In this document: one piece after another, positions 1 through 8,836 of the stretch | Layout: every line of letters starts with the position of its first letter | Numbering within the stretch: the stretch's first letter is position 1 | Assembly: GCF_002056795.1 (NCBI RefSeq) | Contig: NZ_CP020104.1 | Span: 6,767,501 to 6,831,500 of the forward strand | Length of the DNA: 64,000 nucleotides | From: Spirosoma aerolatum | Lineage (GTDB): Bacteria > Bacteroidota > Bacteroidia > Cytophagales > Spirosomataceae | Direction: 5' to 3' | The notes under the pieces: model-generated | Database searches by the model: none | What the model saw: the letters and a program-made list of their open reading frames with translations, nothing else | What the model was told of the DNA's origin: nothing | Translations under genes and position numbers: made by a program

Positions 1-60
1 TGAAAGAGCGAAAATTCGGGCATCTGCTTTTTTCGCTCTTTCACTCTTTCGCTCTTTCAC
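1..60. repeat. Hairpin plus direct repeat downstream of gpx
   Basis: A 12-bp inverted repeat pairs 1-12 (tgaaagagcgaa) with 32-43 (ttcgctctttca). A 13-nt direct copy (ttcgctctttcac, 32-44) recurs at 48-60. It lies just 3' of the minus-strand peroxidase gene and could act as its terminator. The left side is cut by the window edge. Confidence 0.5.
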
Positions 61-63
61 TAA

Positions 64-678
64 TTAGATACCAACGGCTTTTTTAAACTCTTCGTCTTCG
101 GGTTTTACCTTCGAGTTGAAGAAATTGGTCAGTTCGCCTTTTTCGTTGATCACATATTTGCAGAAATTCCAGGTAGGAGCCTGATCGTTCCAGCCGTTCA
201 GATCTTTGTGGGTCAGCCACTTGTAGATTGGGGCCTGATCATCGCCCAGAACCGATACTTTTTCGAACATCGGGAAAGTTACGCCATAATTCTTTTTGCA
301 GAACTCAGCAATCTCTTCGTTGGAGCCGGGCTCCTGGCTCTTGAAGTTGTTAGCAGGGAAACCCAATACTACAATTTTGCTGCCGTGTTCTTTGTAGAAT
401 TTTTCCCAGTCGGCATACTGAGGGGTGAAACCGCACTTCGACGCTACATTCAGAATGACTACTTTTTTACCTTTGAACCCCTTCAAGGCAACAGGCTTAC
501 CATCCAGCGAGTTTACTGTAAAGTCGTACAGGCTTTTCGTTGGAGCAATGTTGGTAACATTGGCAGCAGCCTGCTCATCGGCAAAAATCCCGTTAACAAG
601 CGTGGAGAGCGACATAAAACTGGACAGCGAGAAAACAAGAGCCAAAGCGGCCATCGTAAAAATGAGATTCTTTTTCAT
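64..678 (-). CDS. Exported glutathione peroxidase (Cys-type, thioredoxin-dependent class)
   Basis: This 204-aa glutathione peroxidase should reduce H2O2 or organic hydroperoxides. Residues 1-33 form a hydrophobic signal peptide or anchor, which suggests an envelope location. The peroxidatic Cys82 lies in NVASKCGFTPQY where selenoenzymes carry Sec. The other catalytic residues are visible: Gln115 (QEPG), Trp170 and Asn171 (TWNF). Cys127 in AEFCKKNYG matches the resolving Cys of yeast Gpx3-type enzymes, so electrons probably come from a thioredoxin-like partner rather than glutathione. The usual FPCNQF reads FPANNF here, and WNFTK reads WNFCK, which adds a Cys next to the active site. It is a single-gene unit followed by a hairpin. 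Confidence 0.93.
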   Translation of the reverse strand: MKKNLIFTMAALALVFSLSSFMSLSTLVNGIFADEQAAANVTNIAPTKSLYDFTVNSLDGKPVALKGFKGKKVVILNVASKCGFTPQYADWEKFYKEHGSKIVVLGFPANNFKSQEPGSNEEIAEFCKKNYGVTFPMFEKVSVLGDDQAPIYKWLTHKDLNGWNDQAPTWNFCKYVINEKGELTNFFNSKVKPEDEEFKKAVGI

Positions 679-758
679 GGTTGGTTTTTCGGTTTTACTA
701 TGCGGTACGCATAACGTTTAGAAAGTAAACTAGTATTAACTGATTTTGAACAAAGTAA

Positions 759-2543
759 CTACATTTTCTGCGGAACTTCTATGCCCAATAAGCCCATTGC
801 TTTCTGAATAGTTTCACCAATGCATTTTGCCAGCACAAGTCGGGTCTGGAGCTTCACGGAGTCCGTCTCTTTCAGGATCGGCAACTTGTCGTAAAACTGG
901 TTAAATGTCTTCGCCAACTCATACGCGTATTGCGCCAGATAGGAAGGTGCGAAATCGTCGCCTGCCTCTTTCACGCGCTGTGGATACTGACTCAACAAAA
1001 AGACCAATTGCTGCTCAATCTCATCAAGTTGTGTATCCGAAATGTTTCCATTTAAAACTATCTCGGCCTCAGTAGCTTTCCTAAGAATCGACTGAATACG
1101 GGCATGCACATACTGAATGTAAGGTCCCGTATTTCCATGCAAGTCCACCGATTCGGCGGGGTTGAACTGCATCCGTTTCTGAGGGTCTACTTTCAGCAGG
1201 TAGTATTTTAATGCACCCAACCCCAGCATATGAAACAGCGACGCTTTCTCGGCTGGGGTAAATTCGTCGAGCTTTCCTTTGGCCGCTTCATCAGCAGCAG
1301 TAGCCGCAGCTTCGGTCGTTTCCTGAATCAGATCGTCGGCGTCGACCACCGTCCCTTCCCGCGACTTCATCTTGCCGGTTGGCAGATCGACCATACCATA
1401 CGAAAGATGGTACAAATTGCTGGCATAAGGCCGCCCTAACCGACGCAGAATGGCAAAGAGCACATTGAAATGGTAGTCCTGCTCATTCCCAACCACCCAA
1501 ATCTGGCGGTCGGTATGAAAATCCTGATATTTCAGGTCGGTCGTGCCTAGGTCCTGCGTCATATAAACGGATGTGCCGTCGGAACGAAGTACCAGTTTCT
1601 GGTCCAGTCCTTGATCCGTCAGGTCAATCCAGACAGAACCGTCGTCTTTCCGGTAAAAAACACCTTTCTGCAACCCTTCTTCGACAATTTCTTTTCCAAG
1701 TACATACGTATTCGACTCGTAATAGGTTTTGTCGAAACTGACACCAATCGACTGATAAGTAGCATCGAATCCAGTATACACCCAGTCGTTGAGTTTGCGC
1801 CAGAGGGCTACGGTTTCAGGATCGCCCTGTTCCCAGAGCCGAAGCATCTGCTGCACTTCTAGCATCAAGGGTGCTTTTTTCTCAGCCTCCTCTTTAGGTA
1901 TTCCCTGCCCTGCCATCTCTTCGACCTGCTGTTTATACGCCTTGTCGAACAGAACATAGTATTTACCAATGAGGTGATCGCCTTTCATGCCTGCCTGTTC
2001 CGGCGTTTCATCGTTGCCGAAAAGCTTGTAGGCCAGCATCGACTTGCAGATGTGTACACCCCGATCGTTGACAATGCAGGTTTTAACCACATCATAGCCA
2101 TTGGCAGCCAGAATACGACTGACCGAATCACCCAGAAAATTATTGCGCAGGTGACCCAGGTGCAGGGGTTTGTTGGTATTTGGCGACGAAAACTCAACCA
2201 TCACCGACTGACTTTTGGAGGCTAACTGACCAAAAGCCGGATTTCCGGCGATGTCGTTCAACACTTCAATCCAGGCCGCATCGGCAATACTGATATTCAG
2301 AAAACCCTGCACCACATTGAAGCCACTCACGATTTCGCTATTCGCTACCAGCCAGTTACCAATAGCCTGACCGATTTGAGCAGGGGCCTGCCGCAACGCC
2401 TTTGTCAACGGAAACGTCACGAACGTATAAAGTCCGTCGAATTCTTTCTTGGTGGGTTGTAAAGAAACCTCGCCTGATTCCTGTTGGTATAACTCGGAAA
2501 CGGCCCGTTGAATCGCACTTTTTAACTCTTCCTGAATATCCAT
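759..2543 (-). CDS. argS: Arginyl-tRNA synthetase
   Basis: This class I aminoacyl-tRNA synthetase charges tRNA-Arg in the cytoplasm. At 594 aa it has normal family length. The N-terminal Add-1 domain covers about residues 1-85. The HIGH signature appears as HLGH at 128-131 within PNTNKPLHLGHLRNN. The KMSKS-equivalent loop is GKMKSREGTVVDADD near residue 393. The C-terminal DALR anticodon-binding domain includes NTGPYIQYVHARIQSIL and ends in MGLLGIEVPQKM, a typical ArgS ending. The start MDIQEELK gives a full-length N-terminus. It is transcribed in the same direction as the upstream acylase gene, but a palindromic element lies between them. Confidence 0.97.
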   Translation of the reverse strand: MDIQEELKSAIQRAVSELYQQESGEVSLQPTKKEFDGLYTFVTFPLTKALRQAPAQIGQAIGNWLVANSEIVSGFNVVQGFLNISIADAAWIEVLNDIAGNPAFGQLASKSQSVMVEFSSPNTNKPLHLGHLRNNFLGDSVSRILAANGYDVVKTCIVNDRGVHICKSMLAYKLFGNDETPEQAGMKGDHLIGKYYVLFDKAYKQQVEEMAGQGIPKEEAEKKAPLMLEVQQMLRLWEQGDPETVALWRKLNDWVYTGFDATYQSIGVSFDKTYYESNTYVLGKEIVEEGLQKGVFYRKDDGSVWIDLTDQGLDQKLVLRSDGTSVYMTQDLGTTDLKYQDFHTDRQIWVVGNEQDYHFNVLFAILRRLGRPYASNLYHLSYGMVDLPTGKMKSREGTVVDADDLIQETTEAAATAADEAAKGKLDEFTPAEKASLFHMLGLGALKYYLLKVDPQKRMQFNPAESVDLHGNTGPYIQYVHARIQSILRKATEAEIVLNGNISDTQLDEIEQQLVFLLSQYPQRVKEAGDDFAPSYLAQYAYELAKTFNQFYDKLPILKETDSVKLQTRLVLAKCIGETIQKAMGLLGIEVPQKM

Positions 2544-2602
2544 TCGCTTGTGAAACTGTCGGTTCGTACAGTTTTCGGCAGCAAAAGTACGAAATGAATA
2601 AG

Positions 2603-2680
2603 TAGTGTGGGCGGGAGCCCGCGTAGCCAGTAGCCAATTAAAACCAGAATATCAGCTTACACGGTCTACCGCCCACACTA
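2603..2680. repeat. Intergenic palindromic element
   Basis: A 12-bp inverted repeat pairs tagtgtgggcgg (2603-2614) with ccgcccacacta (2669-2680), and a second palindrome gcgggagcccgc (2611-2622) lies inside it. It sits between the acylase stop and the argS start. It may end the acylase transcript or be a dispersed repeat; the gcggg...cccgc unit recurs at 28561-28611. Confidence 0.55.
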
Positions 2681-2688
2681 CAGTACAC

Positions 2689-5061
2689 CTACGGCTTCAG
2701 CACGACCTTCGCTTCTGACACCGAATTCACTTTGTCTCGGGAGAAATACACCGGAAAATAGTCGTTCTTCGCCCAGATCGGGAAGAGGTCGCTATAGTGT
2801 GGACTATCGGGATTACCCGACTGGCCAGGGGTATTGATGCCTAAGGTTTTATCCCAATCCTGTGTATCGACCAACATTCGGAACGAAGCTCCGTGCGTTT
2901 GGTTCAGATCAAACGAGGTAGCGTTGACAGTTTCGCCATAGCCACCCCGCGCCACAGGCCCCAAATTGATTCGCTTGTGCATGGTTTCATCGACGAGGCC
3001 ACTCAGTGGATGCTTGATCGTAATGTGCTTAAAGTTGGGCTGTCCATACCGCCAGTTCGCCATATTAGGGCCGAGCTGTTCAGTTAAGTCAGTCACGGCT
3101 TTATCGAGGCAACGAATCAGGAGACTATCGCGGTGTGAGCCGGTTTGCAACAGGGCTTCCGTCACCCGTCGAGTAGGTAACGCTTTCAGATATGGTCGTG
3201 CTTTTGCAGGGACTTTCTCGTCATAGACAGCCGCTTTCAATTCATCATCCCAGGCGATAAAAATGGCAGCCGCTATTGAATTCGGATCGAGCCGATAATC
3301 CCACCGACGCAAATAGGTCAACGCCCGTTGCGTTTGCGAACTGGCAGAGGTCAATTGTTGAAGTAAAGGCACAATCGTTCGGGCCGGTATAGATAGGTAA
3401 TCCGCTTGTAACGCTTTAAAATCCGTCAGGCTTTTTGGCTTACCATCATTCAATACCTCTTTAATCCGATCGGCCCGACTCGGTGACGCCCAGGTCCAGC
3501 CAACCGCATTTCGGTACGGGTAATCAGGTGGCAATAGGTTATTATTGGCCGTTACGATAGAACCTTCGGGTGGATTAAGCGCGTTGGGTAACTGCTGAAT
3601 AGGCAGATAACCATTCCACTCAAAGCGCCCGTCGCCTGGCACAGGCACCAGTCCGGTATAGTTCGGCCGCACAGGCGATAAAGCCACTACCTGCCAGCCA
3701 ATGTTTCCAGCCTTCCCGTCGGCAGGGCGCTCGGCCCAAATCATGTTTTCGCCCGGCACCCGACTTTGCAGACACGCCTGCCGAAATTCGGCCCAGTTAC
3801 GCGCCTGATTCATTCGTAAACTGGCCAGATACGGTGCACAACCTGGTTCAAGCCAGCCCGCCCGAACGGCATAGACTTTATGATGTACCGTATCGTCGAA
3901 AACGACGGGCCCGTGTTGGGTATATTTCAGGATTGCATTGACCGGCTTGCCCCCTTTTACGGGAATCGTTTCGGTCAGCGTTCTCATGTCCACCCAGGCC
4001 CCCTTGTAGCGGTACTGATTTGGATTGACCGGGTTGGCTTCATAAACGTACAAATCTTCATTATCCGTTTCGAAAATGGTTAACCCCCAGGCTCCATCCT
4101 CATTATGGCCAATAGAAATGCCAGGCAATGTTGGCTCACCTGCGCCTACCACATGCCAGCCCGGCGCATCCAGATGCACCCAATAGCGTAGTGAAGGCGT
4201 GGCCTGCGACCGATGCGGATCGTTGGCCAGCATCGGAAAGCCACTGGCCGACTTAGCCCCGGAGATAACCCAGTTATTCGAACCTGTGTATTGCTTTTCA
4301 GTGTCGAACCAACGGTCGCTATCGAACTGTAGTGCTTCATCTTCATCGGCTTTACTGAGTACGCCTTTATATTTCAGGGGCAGTCGAAAGGCCTCATACA
4401 GTTCCAGAATAGGCTGAAACAATTCATCACCATTGACCCGCAGGGTCAAATCAGGCTCATTGGTTTTTGAGACCGGATGAAACCACTGCAAGGACCGAAC
4501 TTTATCGGGACCGAGCAAATGCACCAGACGGCCGTAATTCAACTCATCCCGCACGTTGGCCATAATGCCCTGATGTCGGCTAATTACCACGTCAGGCGTC
4601 CAAAGCCCAGGCTTTGTATGGAGCACCCGAAACTCAAATGGTAGCTGTTCCGGCGTTTTGAGGATGGTGTTGATATAGGCATTGATTCCATCGACAAACG
4701 CCTGAACAATTTGAGGCCCATGTGGGTGGTACTGCCTAAGTTCATTATCCAGATTCCCCCGAAACCGAAATAAGCGGGCGCCTATATCCCGTTTAAGCTC
4801 CTGCGGCCCCAATAGCTCAGCGGTGGTTCCGGTAGCCTGCCGACGCCACATTTCTAGTTGAAACAGCCGATCCTGAGCAGCCGAGTAGCCTTGTGCAAAG
4901 AATAAATCATGCTCATTTTTGGCGTAGATGTGATTGACGCCCCACTTGTCCCGAACAATCTCAACCGACTCTTGTAAACCAGCCATTTGTACGCTTTTCT
5001 CAGACTGACGAACACAGCCGACGAACAAAATCAGAAGGAGCAGGACAAACCGTTGCGGCAT
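2689..5061 (-). CDS. Penicillin acylase family hydrolase (Ntn hydrolase), exported
   Basis: This 790-aa protein belongs to the penicillin amidase (S45) family of N-terminal-nucleophile amidohydrolases. These are exported, self-cleave into two chains and hydrolyse amides such as beta-lactam side chains or acyl-homoserine lactones. The N-terminus MPQRFVLLLLILFVGC is a signal peptide with a possible lipobox Cys16. The processing site is visible as GSNNWVISG after about residue 259, so the Ser would become the N-terminal nucleophile of the beta chain. Other family blocks are NDPH, GEPTLPGISIGHNEDGAWG and TVNATSFD near the end. The true substrate cannot be read from the sequence. Confidence 0.9.
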   Translation of the reverse strand: MPQRFVLLLLILFVGCVRQSEKSVQMAGLQESVEIVRDKWGVNHIYAKNEHDLFFAQGYSAAQDRLFQLEMWRRQATGTTAELLGPQELKRDIGARLFRFRGNLDNELRQYHPHGPQIVQAFVDGINAYINTILKTPEQLPFEFRVLHTKPGLWTPDVVISRHQGIMANVRDELNYGRLVHLLGPDKVRSLQWFHPVSKTNEPDLTLRVNGDELFQPILELYEAFRLPLKYKGVLSKADEDEALQFDSDRWFDTEKQYTGSNNWVISGAKSASGFPMLANDPHRSQATPSLRYWVHLDAPGWHVVGAGEPTLPGISIGHNEDGAWGLTIFETDNEDLYVYEANPVNPNQYRYKGAWVDMRTLTETIPVKGGKPVNAILKYTQHGPVVFDDTVHHKVYAVRAGWLEPGCAPYLASLRMNQARNWAEFRQACLQSRVPGENMIWAERPADGKAGNIGWQVVALSPVRPNYTGLVPVPGDGRFEWNGYLPIQQLPNALNPPEGSIVTANNNLLPPDYPYRNAVGWTWASPSRADRIKEVLNDGKPKSLTDFKALQADYLSIPARTIVPLLQQLTSASSQTQRALTYLRRWDYRLDPNSIAAAIFIAWDDELKAAVYDEKVPAKARPYLKALPTRRVTEALLQTGSHRDSLLIRCLDKAVTDLTEQLGPNMANWRYGQPNFKHITIKHPLSGLVDETMHKRINLGPVARGGYGETVNATSFDLNQTHGASFRMLVDTQDWDKTLGINTPGQSGNPDSPHYSDLFPIWAKNDYFPVYFSRDKVNSVSEAKVVLKP

Positions 5062-5179
5062 AACGCAGATGAATTTATTGTAAGATAGTCAACAATCTGT
5101 TTTAAGAACTTTAACAGTCATTTAACAATCAAATCGCTAAGCGGTTAGTATGTTTGACCAACACCAACTGCTAAACCTG

Positions 5180-5707
5180 ATGAAATCTATCGTATATGGC
5201 CTACTGATCGGTAGCCTGCTCGTCTGTTTGACGGGCTGCGTAACAGCAACCTTCCAGACGAACGTAAAAACAGATGCCACACCAGCATTTAAACGCATTC
5301 TGATTGTATCACGATTACCAACAACCAAGCCCGATTATTTGGCTTCGTTACAAACCGCCTTCCCACCAGGGTATCAGGTTTGCACCGTAGCCAATAGTCC
5401 TATCTCGTTCGAAACGGCCGAAGAGGCTATAGAAAAGCAACGACAGGCCTGCCAGAGCGAAGTAGTATTAACGATCGATTTTAATCGAAGTTATACGTCG
5501 GGCTCGGGCCGATATATTTCATCGAACAACGAGCTTCTGCTGGAGATGAAAAGTCTGGCTACGGGCATCCCCTTCTGGAAAGCCCTCGTGACAACGGGAT
5601 TGAGCGATAACGAAATTTTGCCCCGAGAACTGGTTACCCGCCTGATCAAAGATGGTATTATTCAGGGCACCGCACCCCTGGAAAAATCGTATCAATCCAC
5701 TTATTAA
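5180..5707 (+). CDS. Small lipoprotein of unknown function
   Basis: I do not recognise this family. The start at 5180 (MKSIVYGLLIGSLLVCLTGC) gives a 20-residue lipoprotein signal with lipobox LTGC, a better fit than the upstream ATG at 5150, which adds ten polar residues. The mature part, about 155 aa, contains the hydrophobic strand FKRILIVSRLP, a QRQACQSEVVLTIDF segment and a C-terminal helix with RELVTRLIKDGII. This pattern of alternating strands and helices suggests a small alpha/beta domain exposed in the periplasm or at the outer membrane. It converges with the Lys/Ala-rich gene and shares a bidirectional terminator with it. Confidence 0.7.
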   Translation: MKSIVYGLLIGSLLVCLTGCVTATFQTNVKTDATPAFKRILIVSRLPTTKPDYLASLQTAFPPGYQVCTVANSPISFETAEEAIEKQRQACQSEVVLTIDFNRSYTSGSGRYISSNNELLLEMKSLATGIPFWKALVTTGLSDNEILPRELVTRLIKDGIIQGTAPLEKSYQSTY

Positions 5708-5748
5708 CCGGAAGGGGTCGGCGTCAATGACGTCGACCCCTTCCGGTT
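5706..5748. terminator. Bidirectional terminator between convergent genes
   Basis: A perfect 15-bp stem pairs aaccggaaggggtcg (5706-5720) with its complement (5734-5748). A G-U pair and four further pairs (cgtc/gacg) extend it to a 3-nt loop (aat). It sits between two converging stop codons. Confidence 0.85.
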
Positions 5749-5762
5749 CGATTATCCAGCAG

Positions 5763-6347
5763 TTACTTACTTTTTGCACTACTCAGGTAGGTTTTGTTGC
5801 CGTTTTTATTGATGTAGTACTTACCTCCACGCGGGCCGACCATTACTTTCTCCCCATTGGGCCCTTTGGCAGAGGGATCAACCGGAGCTTTGTAATCGGC
5901 GGGAGTGGCCTTCTCCTCTTTCATGGCTGGCGCCGATGCCTTCACCATTTTATCGGCTTTATCCGTCTTATCCGCTTTTGAGGGTTTGTCCATTTTGTCG
6001 TCTTTCAGACCCGCATTAGCAGCCGCTTTATCAGCTTTCTTATCCGCCTTATCCAGTTTGGCATCTGCCTTAGTCGTGGCTTTATCGGCCTCTTTTGCAG
6101 CTTTCTTCTCTGCTTTGGCAGCTTGTTTGTCGGCTTTAGCCTGCGCCTTATCTGCATCGGTCATACCCGACTGGGCAGCCTCTTTTGCGGCTTTTTTCTC
6201 GGCTTTTGCCGCCTTTTTAGCGTCTTTATCGGCCTCGTTCTGCTCTTTCTTCGCTTTGCTTTTTGACGGTTTATCGTCCTGTGCCCAGCCGTTGGAGGCA
6301 ACCAGCAGGCTTAACGCAAGGCATATGATTGACAGGGTCTTCTTCAT
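5763..6347 (-). CDS. Exported Lys/Ala-rich protein with C-terminal GPRGGKYYINKNG motif
   Basis: The start at 6347 gives 194 aa beginning MKKTLSIICLALSLLVASNGWAQ, a clean signal peptide. The upstream in-frame ATG at 6419 only adds a non-signal-like extension. Residues from about 25 to 145 are low complexity, made of KADKxAAKAEKKAAKEA-type repeats, strongly helical and basic like histone H1 tails. The last 35 residues contain VMVGPRGGKYYINKNGNKTY, which matches the short basic adaptor-like module seen in many Bacteroidetes secreted proteins and phycodnaviruses. A role in binding polyanions such as DNA or LPS, or as a periplasmic spacer, is only inference. Confidence 0.8.
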   Translation of the reverse strand: MKKTLSIICLALSLLVASNGWAQDDKPSKSKAKKEQNEADKDAKKAAKAEKKAAKEAAQSGMTDADKAQAKADKQAAKAEKKAAKEADKATTKADAKLDKADKKADKAAANAGLKDDKMDKPSKADKTDKADKMVKASAPAMKEEKATPADYKAPVDPSAKGPNGEKVMVGPRGGKYYINKNGNKTYLSSAKSK

Positions 6348-6550
6348 ACAAATCGGATCGGGTTTTGTGAAACAATAGTATTGGCTCTTATGACGGAAAG
6401 ATGGGAAGAAAATCACCATTCCAACGCTAAAAATTACTTAAATTTTGCTTAAATTTGATAGAATGATTGTAGCCGGTAGCTGTCACCAATTACTTTTAGC
6501 CCGTCTAATTGACAGCTGCTCGACCCGCATACCATCACCCGAATCTGTCA

Positions 6551-8677
6551 ATGATTAGCACACCTCCGCTCCAGACGCAAAATCCGGCCGATTACCTGAA
6601 ACGTTACTATGGATACGACCGCTTCCGGCCGATGCAGGAAGCTATCATCCAGTCGATTTTAAGCGGACGCGATACAGTTGTACTAATGCCTACGGGTGGG
6701 GGCAAATCCGTCTGTTTTCAGATTCCGGCCCTGATGCTGCCGGGTGTTACCATCGTGGTTTCTCCGCTTATAGCTCTCATGAAAGACCAGGTGGGAGCCC
6801 TGCATATGAACGGGATTCAGGCAGCTTATTATAACAGCACGCAAACATCCCGCGAACAGCGCGATATTGAAGCCGATTGCCACAAGGGGAAACTCAAGCT
6901 GCTCTACGTTTCGCCCGAAAAACTGCTTACCGAATCGTTTTTTCATTTTCTGAAGCAGATCAACGTTTCGCTGTTCGCCATCGACGAAGCACACTGTATT
7001 TCGTCGTGGGGGCACGACTTTCGGCCTGAATATACCCAGTTGCAGGTTCTGAAAGAGCAGTTTCCGCAGGTGCCGACCATCGCCCTTACCGCAACGGCCG
7101 ATAAACTAACCCGTCAGGATATTGCCACCGGCCTCGGTATGGTCGATCCGGCGGTGTTTGTCGCTTCGTTCAATCGAACGAACCTGAGTTTACAAGTATT
7201 GCCAGGCCAAAACCGCCTTCAGCAAATCATTCGGCTCCTCCAGCAAAAACCGAATACATCGGGCATCATCTACTGCCTCAGCCGGAAATCGACCGAATCG
7301 CTGGCAGCCAAATTGCAGGAAAAAGGATTCAGTGCGGCCTTTTACCACGCCAAAATGGACCCCGACGACCGGAATAAAACCCAGGAAGCCTTTCTGCGCG
7401 ACGATGTTCGAATTATATGTGCGACCATCGCTTTTGGTATGGGCATCGACAAATCGAACGTGCGTTGGGTAATTCATTACAATATGCCCAAAAACATTGA
7501 GAGCTTCTATCAGGAAATCGGCCGGGCGGGGCGCGACGGGGCTGCGGCTCAAACGGTACTCTTCTACAGCTTCGCCGATGTAGCTACTTATAAAGAGATG
7601 CTGGCAGAAAACAATCCGGCGAACCTGGGTCTTCAGTTGGCTAAACTGGAGCGGATGCAGCAATATGCCGATGCCCATACCTGCCGCCGTCAGATTCTGC
7701 TCTCTTATTTCTCGGAAGAACTACCCGAGCCTTGTGGCAACTGTGACGTTTGTCGTGACCCATGCGTTACCTTCGACGGCACGATTCTGGCCCAGAAAGC
7801 CCTCTCGGCGATGGTACGTACCGGAGAACGCGTACCGATGAATCTGCTGATCGATATTCTTCGGGGTTCGCGCAGCCAGCAAGTATTGCAGGGAGGATAC
7901 GACCAGATAAAAACCTACGGAGCCGGACGCGACCTTCGGTTTGAAGACTGGCGAAATTACCTGCATCAGCTCATCAACATTGGAGTTATTGAAATCGCTT
8001 ACGACCAGCATTACGCGTTGCGACGGGGTATCCTGGCCGACCAGGTTCTCTATGGTGGTCGAAAAATAGATCTGGTTCGTCCCGACGATGCGCCTAAACC
8101 AGTGGTCGAAAAGCCCAGAACCAAAACCGAGTCGCAACGAGACGAACTTTTCGAACGACTCCGGGTCCTGCGCAAGCAAATTGCCGACGAGCAGAATGTG
8201 CCAGCCTACGTTATCTTCACCGACACGACCCTCGAAGATATGGCCCGCCAGAAGCCGACGACTCCCGATGCCTTACGGAATGTCAGTGGGGTGGGCGAAC
8301 GCAAGCTTCAGTTGTTTGGGAAACAGTTTCTGGATGAGATTGTGGGGTATGTGCGGGGACGTGTACAAGCCGGAGAAAAACCGAAAGGATCGACACAATT
8401 ACTCACGCTTGACCTCTATAACAGGGGGCTGTCTATTGAAGAAATTGCGGTCGAGCGCCAGCTAACCAGTGGCTCTGTAGCCAGCCATCTGGTCCAACTT
8501 TCGAAGTCGGGCTATGACATTGATTTGGCCTCGTTAATTGACCCTTTTGAGCAACGGGAAATTGAAAAAGCTATCGGTATAGTTGGTATCGAAGAAGGGC
8601 GTTTAAAAGCTGTCTACGAGTATTTAGGCGGTAAATACGACTATGGTAAACTGACCCTTGTTGCGGGCCTTTTATAA
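6551..8677 (+). CDS. recQ: ATP-dependent DNA helicase RecQ
   Basis: This 3'-5' superfamily 2 helicase acts in recombinational repair and fork restart. The start at 6551 (MISTPPLQTQ) is preferred because the extension to 6509 is not conserved-looking; this gives 708 aa. Visible motifs are PTGGGKSVCFQ (Walker A), SPLIALMKDQV (Ia), AIDEAHCISSWGHDFRPEY (DEAH with the RecQ aromatic loop), ALTATAD (III) and GRAGRDG (VI). A zinc-binding cluster follows (CRRQILLSYF...CGNCDVC), then the RQC winged helix and the HRDC domain (DELFERLRVLRKQIADE to LRNVSGVGERKL). The C-terminal helix-turn-helix extension (LSIEEIAVERQLTSGSVASH) is typical of the Bacteroidetes and Bacillus long forms. Confidence 0.96.
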   Translation: MISTPPLQTQNPADYLKRYYGYDRFRPMQEAIIQSILSGRDTVVLMPTGGGKSVCFQIPALMLPGVTIVVSPLIALMKDQVGALHMNGIQAAYYNSTQTSREQRDIEADCHKGKLKLLYVSPEKLLTESFFHFLKQINVSLFAIDEAHCISSWGHDFRPEYTQLQVLKEQFPQVPTIALTATADKLTRQDIATGLGMVDPAVFVASFNRTNLSLQVLPGQNRLQQIIRLLQQKPNTSGIIYCLSRKSTESLAAKLQEKGFSAAFYHAKMDPDDRNKTQEAFLRDDVRIICATIAFGMGIDKSNVRWVIHYNMPKNIESFYQEIGRAGRDGAAAQTVLFYSFADVATYKEMLAENNPANLGLQLAKLERMQQYADAHTCRRQILLSYFSEELPEPCGNCDVCRDPCVTFDGTILAQKALSAMVRTGERVPMNLLIDILRGSRSQQVLQGGYDQIKTYGAGRDLRFEDWRNYLHQLINIGVIEIAYDQHYALRRGILADQVLYGGRKIDLVRPDDAPKPVVEKPRTKTESQRDELFERLRVLRKQIADEQNVPAYVIFTDTTLEDMARQKPTTPDALRNVSGVGERKLQLFGKQFLDEIVGYVRGRVQAGEKPKGSTQLLTLDLYNRGLSIEEIAVERQLTSGSVASHLVQLSKSGYDIDLASLIDPFEQREIEKAIGIVGIEEGRLKAVYEYLGGKYDYGKLTLVAGLL

Positions 8678-8777
8678 AGATATAATCCTGTTTTCAGCAG
8701 TACCGTTGGATAATTCTTAGAGGCCAGATTTGGTATATATCAGATAATCAGCTAAATTCGTTCCAGTAAAGATTATG

Positions 8778-8804
8778 AACCCGTTACAAATGTGCGGGTT
8801 TTTT
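8778..8804 (+). terminator. Probable intrinsic terminator of recQ
   Basis: A 6-bp stem, aacccg (8778-8783) with cgggtt (8795-8800), is followed by tttt. It is modest, but well placed about 100 bp after the recQ stop. The GTG at 8792 lies in its loop, which argues against that codon as the start of the next gene. Confidence 0.5.
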
Positions 8805-8836
8805 CGTCTCTATGTTTCACAACAACTACTATAATT

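Noticed and set aside
5905..6378. 157-aa plus-strand ORF rich in Ala/Ser/Phe
   Set aside because: Mirror image of the Lys/Ala-rich gene; low complexity makes the antisense frame open.
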